From: Branchiostoma lanceolatum
Taxonomy: Eukaryota > Chordata > Leptocardii > Amphioxiformes > Branchiostomatidae
Reading direction: 5' to 3'
Length of the DNA stretch: 64,000 nt
Assembly (NCBI RefSeq): GCF_035083965.1
Contig: NC_089738.1
Span: 15,092,734-15,156,733 of the forward strand
Both the position numbers and the translations under genes were made by a program. Positions 1 through 11,300 of the stretch are shown one piece after another (the first letter of the stretch is position 1; each line of letters opens with the position of its first letter). The notes under the pieces are model-generated. The model saw only the letters and a program-made list of their open reading frames with translations, made no database searches and was not told the DNA's origin.

Positions 1-414
1 AGGCTGAGAAGGTCAAGGCAAAAAAATGTATTTCCTAGGAGGTAAAAATGGTCTCTTGGTAGTCTTATTTTTTGATGACCCAGTTATGTCCCACACCCAG
101 GCATGCTGATATGTAACACATAGTGCAGTGTTTGTTTAGGTGTAGCTGAAAAAACATCATGGTGGTTATGCAACCATCTACTACAGGCAGACACTTTTGT
201 TGGTGTTTACTTTCTGAGTAAATGGATTATAATCTAACTTGCTGGGTTGAGAAATATTTTTTGAATTTCTTCCTACCATGGGCTAGTTCTCCTACAAAAC
301 TGTTAATGGTTCATGCGGTTGAGAAATGTTTTCGAGAGGCGTGGGCAAACACAGCATAAAACCACTGCAAATACATGTATTCAAGAATTTACAGTATATT
401 GTAAACCAAGCGAT
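1..414. other. Sequence without recognised gene
   Basis: AT-rich sequence upstream of the foldback element. I see no coding exon, RNA gene or clear repeat in it. It could be intergenic, or part of a 5' intron of the RNF13-like gene if that gene has a distant non-coding first exon. Confidence 0.5.
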
Positions 415-423
415 CATCAGATG
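415..423 (+). repeat. Left copy of 9 bp target-site duplication
   Basis: CATCAGATG lies directly before the left terminus of the foldback element and recurs at 1188-1196. Confidence 0.85.
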
Positions 424-1187
424 TAGCCTCCGTTGCAGACTCTGAAGCGGCTTTTTGGGGGGCTAAATAATACACTTTTTGCAGCCACCCCGTAACTATC
501 AGCCATCCTGTAACCATCAGCCGCCTAGAGTCTGCGTTATTACGGCATGTCAAAGCGTAATTAAAATCACGTTAGGGCGATTAACGCAGAGGTGCGAATT
601 TCCTGCCTATGGTAGACCGCACAATAAGAACAGTATACACGCACCTCCCCCAGTCAGTGTGCTGTCACGCTTGTGGCAAAATAGTTTGCCATTTCTACTG
701 TTCCTAAAGACAAACTTCGATTATTAGAAGCAGTGTTTCCGCCAGACCGCGACTGAGAGGCCGTCCACTTGGGGAGGGCCGTACCGCGAAAATTGATTTT
801 CGCGGTACGGTCAATCAATTTTCGCGGTACGGCCCTCCCCAAGTGGACGGCCTCTCAGTCGCGGTCTGGCGGAAACACTGCTTCTAATAATCGAAGTTTG
901 TCTTTAGGAACAGTAGAAATGGCAAACTATTTTGCCACAAGCGTGACAGCACACTGACTGGGGGAGGTGCGTGTATACTGTTCTTATTGTGCGGTCTACC
1001 ATAGGCAGGAAATTCGCACCTCTGCGTTAATCGCCCTAACGTGATTTTAATTACGCTTTGACATGCCGTAATAACGCAGACTCTAGGCGGCTGATGGTTA
1101 CAGGATGGCTGATAGTTACGGGGTGGCTGCAAAAAGTGTATTATTTAGCCCCCCAAAAAGCCGCTTCAGAGTCTGCAACGGAGGCTA
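424..1187. mobile_element. Perfect foldback element (MULE/foldback-like MITE) with 9 bp target duplication
   Basis: Two arms of 374 bp (424-797 and 814-1187) are inverted copies around a 16 bp spacer. Pairs of coordinates sum to 1611 throughout and I found no mismatch. The termini read TAGCCTCC and GGAGGCTA. The same 9 bp, CATCAGATG, flanks both ends (415-423 and 1188-1196), which is a target-site duplication. A long inverted repeat with a 9 bp duplication is typical of Mutator-like or foldback DNA transposons. No transposase is present, so it is non-autonomous. The identical arms suggest recent insertion or arm homogenisation by gene conversion. Open frames inside the arms are mirror images of each other and are not genes. 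Confidence 0.9.
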
Positions 1188-1196
1188 CATCAGATG
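1188..1196 (+). repeat. Right copy of 9 bp target-site duplication
   Basis: CATCAGATG lies directly after the right terminus of the foldback element and matches 415-423. Confidence 0.85.
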
Positions 1197-1386
1197 AGAC
1201 ATTTCCCATGCAAAAGCAGAAACCCTAAAGGAAACTATGCAGACAATAGCTACTTCAGGCTGTAACATGTGACCATTTTTATATACATGTTGCATGCATG
1301 CAGTTTGACTAGTTTTCTGTTTTATATACACATATTACTACATTAGTATTAGCATAACTGTGTAACATACCTGGCCTAGTTTACGG

Positions 1387-1453
1387 GGGCTCTCATACTC
1401 TCCCCTGACAAGCCTAGCTAGTTGTTTAGGGGACTGGGAGAGTATGGGAGCCC
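1387..1453. repeat. Small foldback MITE (GGGCTCCCATAGTCTCCC family), copy 1
   Basis: Arms of about 18 bp (1387-1404 and 1436-1453) are inverted with one mismatch. The arms resemble those of the larger element at 40430-40545. An ACTCAGGCTA motif follows here and in the copies near 40540 and 45740, so the three are probably one family. Confidence 0.6.
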
Positions 1454-1654
1454 TGGAAAAGTAACTACAATGTAGTATGGTACTCAGGCTATATATAGCA
1501 TACCTGCTTCAAAGGTAAAGGCATAAGTTTGGTGTCTTGTTGTATTATATCAAATGGGTATGATCTTTTCACCCCAAAGAGCCTTGCAAAAAAAAAGTTG
1601 CATATCCAGTTTGTTACTTTTGTTTGTTCTGCTTAACTACAATAGTAAACTCCT

Positions 1655-1935
1655 TTAGGCATAACACTCCAGTTTTGTACAATTGCGCAAGACCAGACTG
1701 GTAGGTTTGATCCATACACACCTGGATAGACCGTCACCTCCACTTGTTTTGATAAGTTCAGTGGGACCTTTAGCACACTGAAGTAGCCGTTTGGCACCCC
1801 ATTCTCTATCAGTTACAGAGTTAGGCAGCAGGGAGAAGGTTAATGGTCTCGAGGTGTGGCTCTCCCCCAACACCGGACATCCTGCTTGATGTCCCACGAT
1901 CATCCGAAAGAACCCCCCCCTCCGATCCAAAGCTA
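1655..1935. repeat. Composite interspersed repeat, longest copy
   Basis: The first part (about 1657-1745) matches 44763-44850. The middle part (about 1770-1845) matches about 24397-24466 in reverse, 41035-41103, and about 50949-51060 in reverse. The final part, around GAGGTGTGGCTCTCC, matches about 44884-44898. Only this copy carries all three parts in order. Open frames across it are not conserved as protein. Confidence 0.6.
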
Positions 1936-1971
1936 GTTACTCATCTTCACCTTAGTCATGTGACGAAAAAA

Positions 1972-2075
1972 GTTGTAAAGTGGCTTTCCGAAGGGCATAA
2001 CATTGGGGCCTGACAGGGATTTGAACCCAGAACTCAACAACTACCAGTGACACCTTGCAACTGTGGCTACAACCA
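1972..2075 (-). repeat. tRNA-derived SINE fragment, copy 1
   Basis: On the minus strand the block contains a B-box-like GGTTCAAATCC and an upstream A-box-like stretch, as in a tRNA-derived SINE head. The adjoining GTAAAGTGGCTTTCC tail aligns with the copy at 47690-47906. It is too degenerate for a working tRNA cloverleaf. Confidence 0.6.
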
Positions 2076-2392
2076 AATTGTGTAGTTTCGTATCCAATAA
2101 GGCGGCCTCTAATGGATTTGATGATAATGGGTTCTACTATGTAGTTCATGCCAACAAAAGTGTTTTGCACATCACAAGTCGCAAGTCACAAGATTTGATT
2201 TATGCGTGTAACATGGGTCGATTCATGTTAGGCATTCTGATTTCATGTTAGGGCTGCATACTGGTAGCTGGTTTGATTCGTCAAAGGGCCGTTATACCGG
2301 CTGTATAGATACAGATGCAGATACCTTATAGATTTCTGTGCACATTGCTTATGTTGTTGTAATGACTAATGTTGTTGTTGTTTGTTTCAGCC

Positions 2393-5300
2393 ATGTTCCC
2401 GTGCCGCCCAGTCCCATCGTACATCACAGTTTTGTACATCTATGCAGTCATCAACCTGTTCCTGCTGCTCCATGTGTGCACTGTGGATGCTGATGTTATC
2501 GTGGTAAGGCCACCTTGTAGTTTTGTAAACTTGAAACTTACCAGCCATGTACTTTGTGTGTGCTATGCCACATACTAGTCTGTGTTAGACTGACTGTAGA
2601 CAGCGATCATTGAACAGCCAATTTGTGTGAACCTTGGTTCTATGATTGGAATGTGATGCACGATGTGAAAGTATGCTTTGAAAAACGCACAAAACTAGAA
2701 TGATTCGTTTTCTATTTAAATCATCAAGCAATCTGTCAAGTGTATGGTTGCTTTGGTTGGTGTCATCATCTAGTGGAAAGGGGGTCTTAGAATAGATAAA
2801 GGAGAAAGTGTATGATTTTGGGGGAAGGCATTGCTCATTCTTTTTAACATTTCCCTTTGCCTTGGTCAGAAAGACATGATGTTGTCAATTACTAGAATAT
2901 TCTTCAATCAGTGGCTTTAGAAGGGTAACAAAACATGTACTTCCAAATTTTTGATGTCTACTGTATGTTTTGATCACGGAGTGACCTAATCTCACGAGAG
3001 CATGAGACATCATGTAGGTCGGCACTTGTTTAGATCCTCTGGCCTCCCCCGCCTCCTTGGTGGTGCAGGGGTATTGATAGTGTCAATTAAGAGATCTAAA
3101 AGCTAATGTTCCCATTACATTTTGATCTAGGTTATCTAATTTGGTATGAAATCACTTGCATAACATGTACTTGCATAAGTTGTAAATTGGCCATGTAATG
3201 CTTATTGAACTTACTAGAGGGCATCACAGCACAGTAGACGTATGTGTTAACTACTGTATTATACAAGCAGGACATAAAGTGATAGAAAGTGTTGTATAAG
3301 TTGTTATGCTAAGCACAATGTTTGTTTGTTTATTTTTATTTATCCAGGGGTTCACATATCGCCTGTAATGGCATTTTTGGCGACGCCTCAGGGGCGAGCC
3401 AAATTTTTACTATATTGTGTGCAGATTGCAAGAATTCTAGGAATTGTACAGGAATGTGAAAGTCCATGGGACGATAACTCAAGAATGCCTGGATGTATTG
3501 TCTTCATATTTTGTAGGTGGGTAGGTCTGTGGGAGACCTTGTAATGATTGGATTTTGGGCCCCCTAGCGACTTTCTATGGTACTGCAGGGGAACTTTCAC
3601 TTTTCAAATCTCATCTTCTGAACATGCTATAGTCATGATTTTTAAGTGGTGGATAGCTCTTTGTTAGGAAAACATGTCCTGTAGATTTGGACCTCCTAGC
3701 GGATTTTTTTGGAACTGCAGGAGCTGATTTTGACTCAAATTTTGAAAGAGAATAACGCAAGAAGGGGATGACGGATCATCATAATTTTTGGTGTGTAGAT
3801 AGCTTAAGTGATGATTTACATAATCATTTGCCAATTATGCAAATCAATATCTGATTTGCATAATTAATGAGGACAGTGAATAAATCAGCTGAATTCTATT
3901 ATAAGACTCTCAAACACATGACATATGTAACTGAGAAAGAGATGAATATCGATAGATATCAATTATGGAAATTGATACTTAATTTGCATAATTGATGACA
4001 AAATACTATAAATCCATAGTGGTAAATGATGGGGATTTCATTTTTGCACCATTTGGAAGTTAAATAAATGTGGCCACTATTAGACACAAATCTTGCATAG
4101 AGGGCCTCATTTACATAATTTATGAGGAAATGGTACGATATCTTCTTTTGTAAAAACAAGATTTTCATACATTAGACAACTTGTGTTATTTTGGTAGAGA
4201 AGGTGATCGACTGATATGATTTATGCGAGGTCCTTATTTGCATGTGGGCTAAAAACGAAAACGTTAACAGAGACCACCGTCGCCATGGCAACATCTTTTT
4301 ATGTTGCCAATCTTGTTCAATGTGCACTGGGGGGCAATCCCCACATTGTTCAAACTTAGATACATAGGATAACAAAAATAACAGAAACTGTAATCAAATG
4401 TACCAGTGATGTGATATGATGATGTCAGACACGATGTTTTCTTTTATCTAATGATGATTGTTCATGTTTGCAGACTGATAGCATTAACAACACAGTAAAC
4501 TTCATGGACATGCCATCCAACTTTGGATCCCAGCTACCAGACATGGGGATACAGGTAATGTTCCAATCCAATTCTGGTTGAGTTTGGAAAGTTACCCAGT
4601 GTGATTTTTAGTGGGGAAATATTCTGGATAAAAAAATGTTTATGTAGTTGGAATTTACCGTCACTTTTTAGCAAATTTGCATCATCATTTGATTTTGGGG
4701 ACGTTTGAATTAGCGCAAAAACGAACGTCAGCCGGTCCCCTGTGTTCTTAGCACCATCTTTGATTTACTCAAAACAATGACACAACTTCTGTGGTAGGCC
4801 AAAATGCTATATTGGCAGTCAGAAGGCAGTACTTTCCAAGTGCCTTGTCTATTTTTTCTGAAATACAATGTACACATTAGCAACCCTGGCCAATATATTG
4901 AATTGTGAAGCTCTTTACATGCTAGAGCCACTAGGAGTAGTGTCAAACAGTATCTTGACATACTGTTGTTGTTTACATGACTAAATGTTGTTGTTTATTC
5001 TGCAGGGTTACCTAGCAGCTGTAAACCCTCCCCATGCTTGCAGACCTGTGGGCCCCCCTCCCCCCAATATCACAGAGTACACCCCCATCGCCCTGATTCG
5101 CAGGGGCAATTGTGACTTTGACATAAAGGTAAGACAATACACAATATCTTGTATGCGAGTTAAGATTAGGATTACACGTACCTGTGCTATTAGGTGCTTG
5201 CCGCAAAAAGTTCTTGATACTCATGTTGATAGTATACATATAGCTGATTTGTTTCCTAGAGGTTTTATGGTATGATAGACTGATAGATGTGTTACATTTT

Positions 5301-8300
5301 TCCAAGCTTTTTTCAACACCAAAGTTTTCAATACATCAAACAGGTAAGAATTTATCAAAGCCTACAACTTTTCAAGATTTTTTAATGGGATCCCTTCTAC
5401 TATAAAAGTTTAGAACAAACAAAGTTGTGCTACCAGGCCCCAAAACAGTTTGGTTTGTAATGAAAACATATTAGATTTTTTATAATTTTATAGACCCCAT
5501 AGGTCTAAAAGAAATGACTATAATTCTGAAACCTTTCGACAACATAGCATAGATCAAGCTTTATACACAAATGTAAGACAACTTCATTAATATGTTGTTT
5601 GGTAAGGAAGGATAAAAGGTTTTGTTAATGCACAGCCATGACATCCCAGCTAAGCATTCCTTTGTTTCTTCCAAACCAGGTGCTGAATGCAGAAAAAAGT
5701 GGCTATAAGGCAGCTATAGTGTATAACGATGAGTCGGACGTCATCCTACAGATGAATGGAAATAAATGTAAGTTTCACAATCATTTATGAACAAGTAATT
5801 TTACTCACATATTTCCTGTTCCATTTCCTTTGCCAGGCTGGTATTGGTAAGATTATATGGTAGTAGGTAGATTAGTCTTGTACTTCATTGGCAGATGACA
5901 AATCTGATGCTAATGTTCATTTCCCAGTATTGCATGCGTGACTGTAAGTACATGTGTTGAATTGACATGACAAGGACCTTTTATTAATGATAAGTACTGA
6001 ACTGGTACACTACGCATAAACTTTAGATATCAAAAATTATGCTCATGTCGAGACCTTCTTGCTACACTGTACATGCCAGTTTCTATTAGATTACACTTTA
6101 ACTAGACTATTGATGTCATAGACCGTGTCCAAGCATTGTGGATGTGAGACAGAAAAACTGCTTATGAATCTGAGAGTCAGTTGCTTGATTTGAAAGACAT
6201 CATTCAGCAATGACGGTGAACTATACAGGCATGGCTATCTGCCAATCAGGCTTAAGGCTGTTCCTGGAACATCAGAAGGTAGTCTCATGAGTTGTCCTTA
6301 TTAGGCAATACTGAAATATTCTCAGAATACTGAATTTGTTATAAAACCGTGCATTGGCATGTCACAAGGAACGTCTAATATACTAGCTGATTGCACTTAA
6401 GAAGAAAATCCTGCATTTGGGGCATGAACATGTCTACAGGTAATTCTACAAATTTACTTTGGGAAAAGTGGTTAATATACAGATATATGATTATAGTGTT
6501 TGTAGTTTGTGTGACAGTTCTTGTACTACTAGTTGTAGAGGCCTTTTTTTTCAAGGATAAAATATTTTCTCAACTTCTGGTGCATAACGCATTGAAATGT
6601 GTGTTTTTTCGGGTGGGTATATTACGCATCACCCTTGGTCCCAGCCCTCCCATGGGTTGGATCGCCCTCTGGCCTTCAGGCAGTCCTACCCGCGGTCGGG
6701 CTGGTACCTCAAGTGAGACGTAATATACCGTGTTGTATTCTTTTCATATCTATGTACAGATAGGTAGGTACTTGTCAGAACCCACACGCACACCAGTCAG
6801 TGAAGAGGTTTAATAGCTTTTTCATGATAGTCAAGGGGATCCTAAGTAGCTGGTTGTGAAATAACGCATTTTGCTGTCTGACACGTGCTTTGTGGTCATG
6901 TGGCTGTTCCACTTGTTTCATGTGACTGTACCAAATTGGTACATATTATAGTTAAAATAGGTCATTTTTTTTATTGAATTCGATAGATTTCATGTGGAAG
7001 TAATGTTGTTTCTGGGTGGAATAAGTTGATCTAGATCAGAAAGAATCATTGCAACGCTTCCCAAATTAACAAGGTTAGGAAGGGAGCTTTTATTTTGAAG
7101 CTACCAGCCTCCTTTCCCCCATTTTAAAGCAATTTTGTGAGAATCTGTTGCTAAAATCAGGCTGCACCAGTAAATTTGTTTGAGCCCTTGATATCTCCTT
7201 CATTAGTGCTGCACACGTGTTAAAGAGCTCTGAGTGTCGCGCACGTAGTCATCCTCTGAAGTGGGTTTTAACAGAAGCTATCATTACTTACGTCAGCCTA
7301 AGTGGAGTTGGGATGACTGGAATATTGGGTGAAACACATCAGACATTGCGCAGCCTGCTCTTGTGTCCGTGCCTGTTCTAACCGTGGAGACCGGCTGGTG
7401 TTGGAAAAAGGGACGACTTCAGCAGACAGAGGAGGGTCAGATTGACCTGTGTCCAAGCCACCTCCAGAGTCATCAATCAAGTGCCTGGACAACTTTCTCA
7501 GTGATGTTTGTCTAAGACCTTTTGTGGACGACGTTTTTCTTGCTGCTCGAGATATGAAAATACTGTCACGTTCATCTCTCTTGTTATGGCATGAACCTGG
7601 AGTGATGTTTTGCAGCAAGAAGTTGTGGTAACATGACAGGACATCTCAAGGATTGACAGGAGAAAACGTACACCTTATTTGAACCATCTGAAATTGTCTT
7701 CACTTCATCAACATATCTATTCAGAGTTTTGGTATAAAATCTGGTTCTGCCAGATCTTTCCTTGACGAAAGATAGTGGATGCTGTCCGAAACGTTTCAAA
7801 ATTTTATCCAGTTGCTTGAGTAACTATTTTTGGCGTTATACACCTTGTACCAGACGGTTTGCCCTTGTTGTGGTGAAGAGATAAGAGCAAATCCAGTGAC
7901 TCAGTCGGCGGATAGCGATCAATTGAGCTTAACCTTGTCTGCAGTAAGCTTCCCGTTGGCATATAAAGGAGAAAAGCTTTTTGAGGACAGCAGTGTTGTA
8001 ACGCTACAAGAAGCACGCACCGTTGGAGTCATGCCTCTGATCAGGATTCGCTGTCCATGCAAGAGAGGGCCCAACTGGGTGAAAGATCGTTATAACCGTA
8101 CATGTATGTCTGGGTTTTGCTTCCTTTTATACCTACGTTCCGTCAGAGTCTGTGGCCAATGATAGACTAAAAACTTTACAGATCGGTTATCGATAAAAAG
8201 CGAATATTCTTTTAACGTTTTGTGTGTATTGTTGCCATTTGAATCATGATTTCACATTGTGCATCATATTCCAATTATAACATCAAGGGTCACAGATCCA

Positions 8301-11300
8301 ATATTGGTTGCTCAATGGTCTCCTGTCGATTGCTGTCTAGTAGAAAGGTCACTTCAGCAATACTGTGCAGCTTGTGCCTCTCCCAATGTACCTACCCAGT
8401 TGTTCCCCCTCGAAGCTATTAGAGGGCCCCAATCCTAAATGATGTATCTCTGATGTCTGCCTACAAATAGCTATAATGGATTCCCTAAGTGGATGTCTTT
8501 GTTCTGCCTCCAGGATGAAAAGCTATCAGTGTTTGATTGAAGTGTTATTTCAGTCGGACAGGTTGCCTAGACGTGTTATACGCCCATTACACTGTTCAGC
8601 TAATATTGAGTGGCCAAAAATCTCATTATTAGCTGAAATAATTAGATTTCGTTGATAAAGAAGAGTATTTTGTAAGTTTTATGCATTTTGTTGTATTTCA
8701 AATCATACTTTCAGTCATGGATCATATTCTAATCATATCGTCATAGGTCAATCAAATCCAATTCTGTCACACAACGGTCTTCATCTGGTGGAAAGAGGGC
8801 CTTAACGGTCGTAAAGCCTTCCATATGGATTGATGTGCCCTGTTTTTGTAGATTTGCCAACTGTTGGTTATGTCTTGTGACATTCTCAGGAAGAAATATT
8901 GTCCTTGGATAGTATAGACTGAGACTGGTTCTACAGTCTGGACTCCAAGGTCAGAGGCTCAACCATCAAAGAGAGAGTGTCTGGTTTCATTCATTTCCTC
9001 ATCATATGAGGACCAGATTATCTTCTTGATAAATCCTTAAGTCTTCCTGACATTGTGATGTTTGTTGTGTTTGCCTGCAGATTACATGGAGGTGACCATC
9101 CCCTCCGTGTTTGTGGGTCTGTCAGATGGAATGGAGCTGCAGAGATATGACTGGAAATCTGGGTAAGTTCCCCTGTCTTCTGCTTTCATTCATTCATTCA
9201 TTCACTCATAATTTTTTAATCATGACAGAATAGACAGAGCACAACGTTAGATTAGAATTCAAGAAGCAGTGCTTTTTCTTCAGCTGGAGGAGAACAAGGG
9301 CGCTGTGCCCCCATGTCCTGAACATGTGCCCCCTTACTCTGGGAAGCAGATACTATTTTTAGTATTTGTTGTTAAATCGGTCATTTACAAAAATACATCT
9401 ACATCCATTTTATGTCATGAAGTTCGGATTTTTTGACAGAGGGGCTGAAATCTTTTTCCATCCCAACAAGCAAAGTTCTATCCCAGGACCCAGGCTGGGT
9501 CAGACCAGAGACAGCCCTGAATGTACTACATGTGTAAAGGATACTACTGAAGTTATTATACTGATTGTCTAACTCAGATGGTCGATCCTGGTATAACTGA
9601 CTGACTGATTGTTGTGTTCTTCTGTCCCATAGGTCGCAGGTGAAGCTGACCCCTGACTTCACCATCCCCCTGCACTTTTACCTACTGCCCTTCGCCATCA
9701 TTGTGGGGATCTGCTTCGTCCTCATGCTTATCTTCATGGTTAGCACACACCCGTTTACAAAGCAGATTCATCTCAGTTTCTATCACATTCCTTTTGTTCT
9801 TCTATAATCTAGACTTACACTAGCATGAAAGCTCATCTGTGTTAGTAAATTCCATGATAAAGTTTGATACTTAACTTCAACACAAAGCAAATGTTGCTCA
9901 CCTCAAATGCTCGGGGTAATCTAATCACCCCTGAAGAAGGTCGGCGTAAGAACGACCGAAAATTTGACGTGAGCAACATTTGCTTTGTGTTGAAGTATCA
10001 AACTTTGTCAATTTAGACTTATGTGACAGCAACTTCAGTTAACCTCTTTAGCATTATGTTGGATACTGTACACTTTTGTACATGTATGAACTGTAAATGT
10101 ATGTCATGTGTGAAAAAAATAATAAGTTCAAGCTTGCTTGTTCAAGTATGATAGTGTTGTACCTGGCAAAAAGAGTATGTCCTGGTTGTCTCACATTTGG
10201 CAGAAGAATAAGTGTTGCATGTTTAATTTGTCGTATTCGAATTCTAAACTGGATTAAACCTAAAATCAGAGACATGCACCTAAACGTCCCTTGTTTTCAG
10301 GTTGCGAAATTTGTTCGTGACAGAAGACGACAGCGTCGTTCCAGGCTGTCCAAGGAACACCTGAAGAAAATCCCCACCAAGAAGTTCAAGAAAGGTGAGG
10401 GTTTATCAAACCTTAGTCTTACTGAGAGAGACAGATTATAAGGAATCCTGTAAGTGTAGTTTTTTAGCTTGCCGAAAACTAGACTTACAAATGGTAGCTT
10501 TTATAAAGCTGTAAATTACTGTATCAAGCCTTAAAGCATTTTCTGTTCGTTAAGATACAAACAAGTGGTAACTGATTGTTAGCATCTTTCCATTCAGATA
10601 ATTTTCTTTATTGAAATAATAATAGTTGTCATTGACCCACTATTAAGATAATAGTGGTTCGATGGCAACTGCCTAGTTGGAAATGGCACAAGGTTGTTGT
10701 GAACAGCTACCAGGACACTGCAGTTATAAAATGAACTGCTAGGGGGCATTACTAACTTTCCATGTGTTGCAGGTGATGAGTATGATGTCTGTGCCATCTG
10801 TCTGGATGACTATGAGGAGGGAGACAAGCTCAGGATACTGCCTTGCTCCCATGGTAGGTGATATATCAGTTTGGATGCAGAATGACTGAACATGCACAAT
10901 TGTCTTCCCAAGGAAACTGCTCATCCATTCAGCTTACACCTCCCTTAACAGTTATCGTTAAAACAATGATAGAGTGGTTGATTGTCCTTGATGAAGTATT
11001 GATTGCAAAAATCATTTAGTCCTTAGAGAACCATGCTGCTTTGGTGCACTTCATTGCTATGTTGCTAGGTGTCACTGTTGAACTGGCGTGGTTGGCTTTT
11101 TACCATGGACAGGGACCAACCATGTTTAATTCAATGGTGATGTCTTGGCTTTGTCAGCAGGGCTAGCCTTTTGAAATAGCCACAGCCTAGTTGGGAAGCC
11201 CTGGCTGTGTCCTGAACAGCCAAACCAAATTTTTATAAGTATATGGCACCGGGCCCTAAAGCCGGCGTCACAATTCATGCGAGCGTCGGCCGACTTTGTA

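Noticed and set aside
479..1132. Mirror-image open frames of 82 and 62 codons on both strands
   Set aside because: They are identical by construction, since they lie in the two arms of a perfect palindrome. There is no family similarity.
7298..7631. Overlapping frames on both strands in intron 5 of the RNF13-like gene
   Set aside because: No splice sites in usable phase and no recognisable protein features.
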